Source: Forficula auricularia (taxonomy: Eukaryota > Arthropoda > Insecta > Dermaptera > Forficulidae). Taken from it: 64,000 bases of DNA. This document shows, one piece after another, positions 63,983 through 64,000 of the stretch. Within the stretch, counting starts at the first letter, position 1; each line of letters begins with the position of its first letter. A program made the position numbers and the translations under genes. The notes beneath the pieces were generated by a model, which saw only the letters and a list, made by a program, of their open reading frames with translations, had not been told where the DNA came from and made no database searches. The DNA lies in assembly GCA_024734495.1 (NCBI GenBank), contig JALMQS010000317.1:112175-176174 (forward strand), written 5' to 3'.

Positions 63983-64000
63983 ATTTCAAAAAACCGGCAA

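Overview
This window looks like transposon-packed, AT-rich intergenic or intronic DNA from an arthropod, most likely an insect. The reasons are the very high density of interspersed repeats on both strands, the mix of non-LTR, Penelope-like, LTR, hAT-like and PIF/Harbinger-like remnants, tRNA-derived SINE-like units, and the absence of operons or dense coding. I could not identify the species. I see no complete host gene. The only host-exon candidate is a 52-nt segment near 36.40 kb with good splice signals. I see no functional tRNA, rRNA or CRISPR.

Layout. 0-11.5 kb: an inverted F2 repeat, foldback element FB-A, a Penelope-type inverted repeat with a hammerhead-like core (3.2-3.4 kb), a 5'-truncated LINE with target-site duplications (3.79-5.07 kb), repeat Z1 with a SINE inside it, and two near-identical LINE 3' fragments (8.9-9.5 and 10.1-10.8 kb), the first nested in repeat W. 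11.6-17.1 kb: repeat X, split by a 4.9-kb R2-like retrotransposon. This is the best-preserved coding unit in the window: a C2H2 finger, a Myb-like domain, a reverse transcriptase, a CCHC knuckle and a restriction-like endonuclease, broken by two single-base frameshifts. 17-28 kb: a palindromic MITE carrying a 569-bp Penelope-like fragment, satellite-bearing elements (SatE) with 120-bp tandem units, an hAT-type MITE with an 8-bp duplication, a 1.5-kb Penelope-type inverted pair, and FB-B. 29.4-36 kb: F2 carrying a 5'-truncated R2-like copy, Z copies, and an element whose inverted ends are made of a short CCCGACAAAATA-type minisatellite. 37-43.8 kb: a decayed LINE, a cluster of 170-bp direct repeats, another hammerhead-bearing inverted repeat, and an LTR-retrotransposon remnant interrupted by a 591-bp PIF/Harbinger-type element. 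44-51.4 kb: F2, W and SatE copies and a LINE end. 51.6-64 kb: FB-C to FB-H, a Penelope-type inverted pair, a 2.1-kb PIF/Harbinger-type element, X copies and small MITEs.

Most notable signals: (i) an R2-superfamily element outside rDNA, with a second copy showing independent insertion; (ii) recurrent hammerhead-ribozyme core motifs (CUGANGA, stem II, GAAA) in five loci whose stem II changes by compensation; (iii) FB elements whose central segment occurs in both orientations; (iv) transposons that carry satellite arrays. Repeat names (FB, SatE, F2, W, X, Z) are mine. All family assignments come from motifs read by eye; no database search was run.
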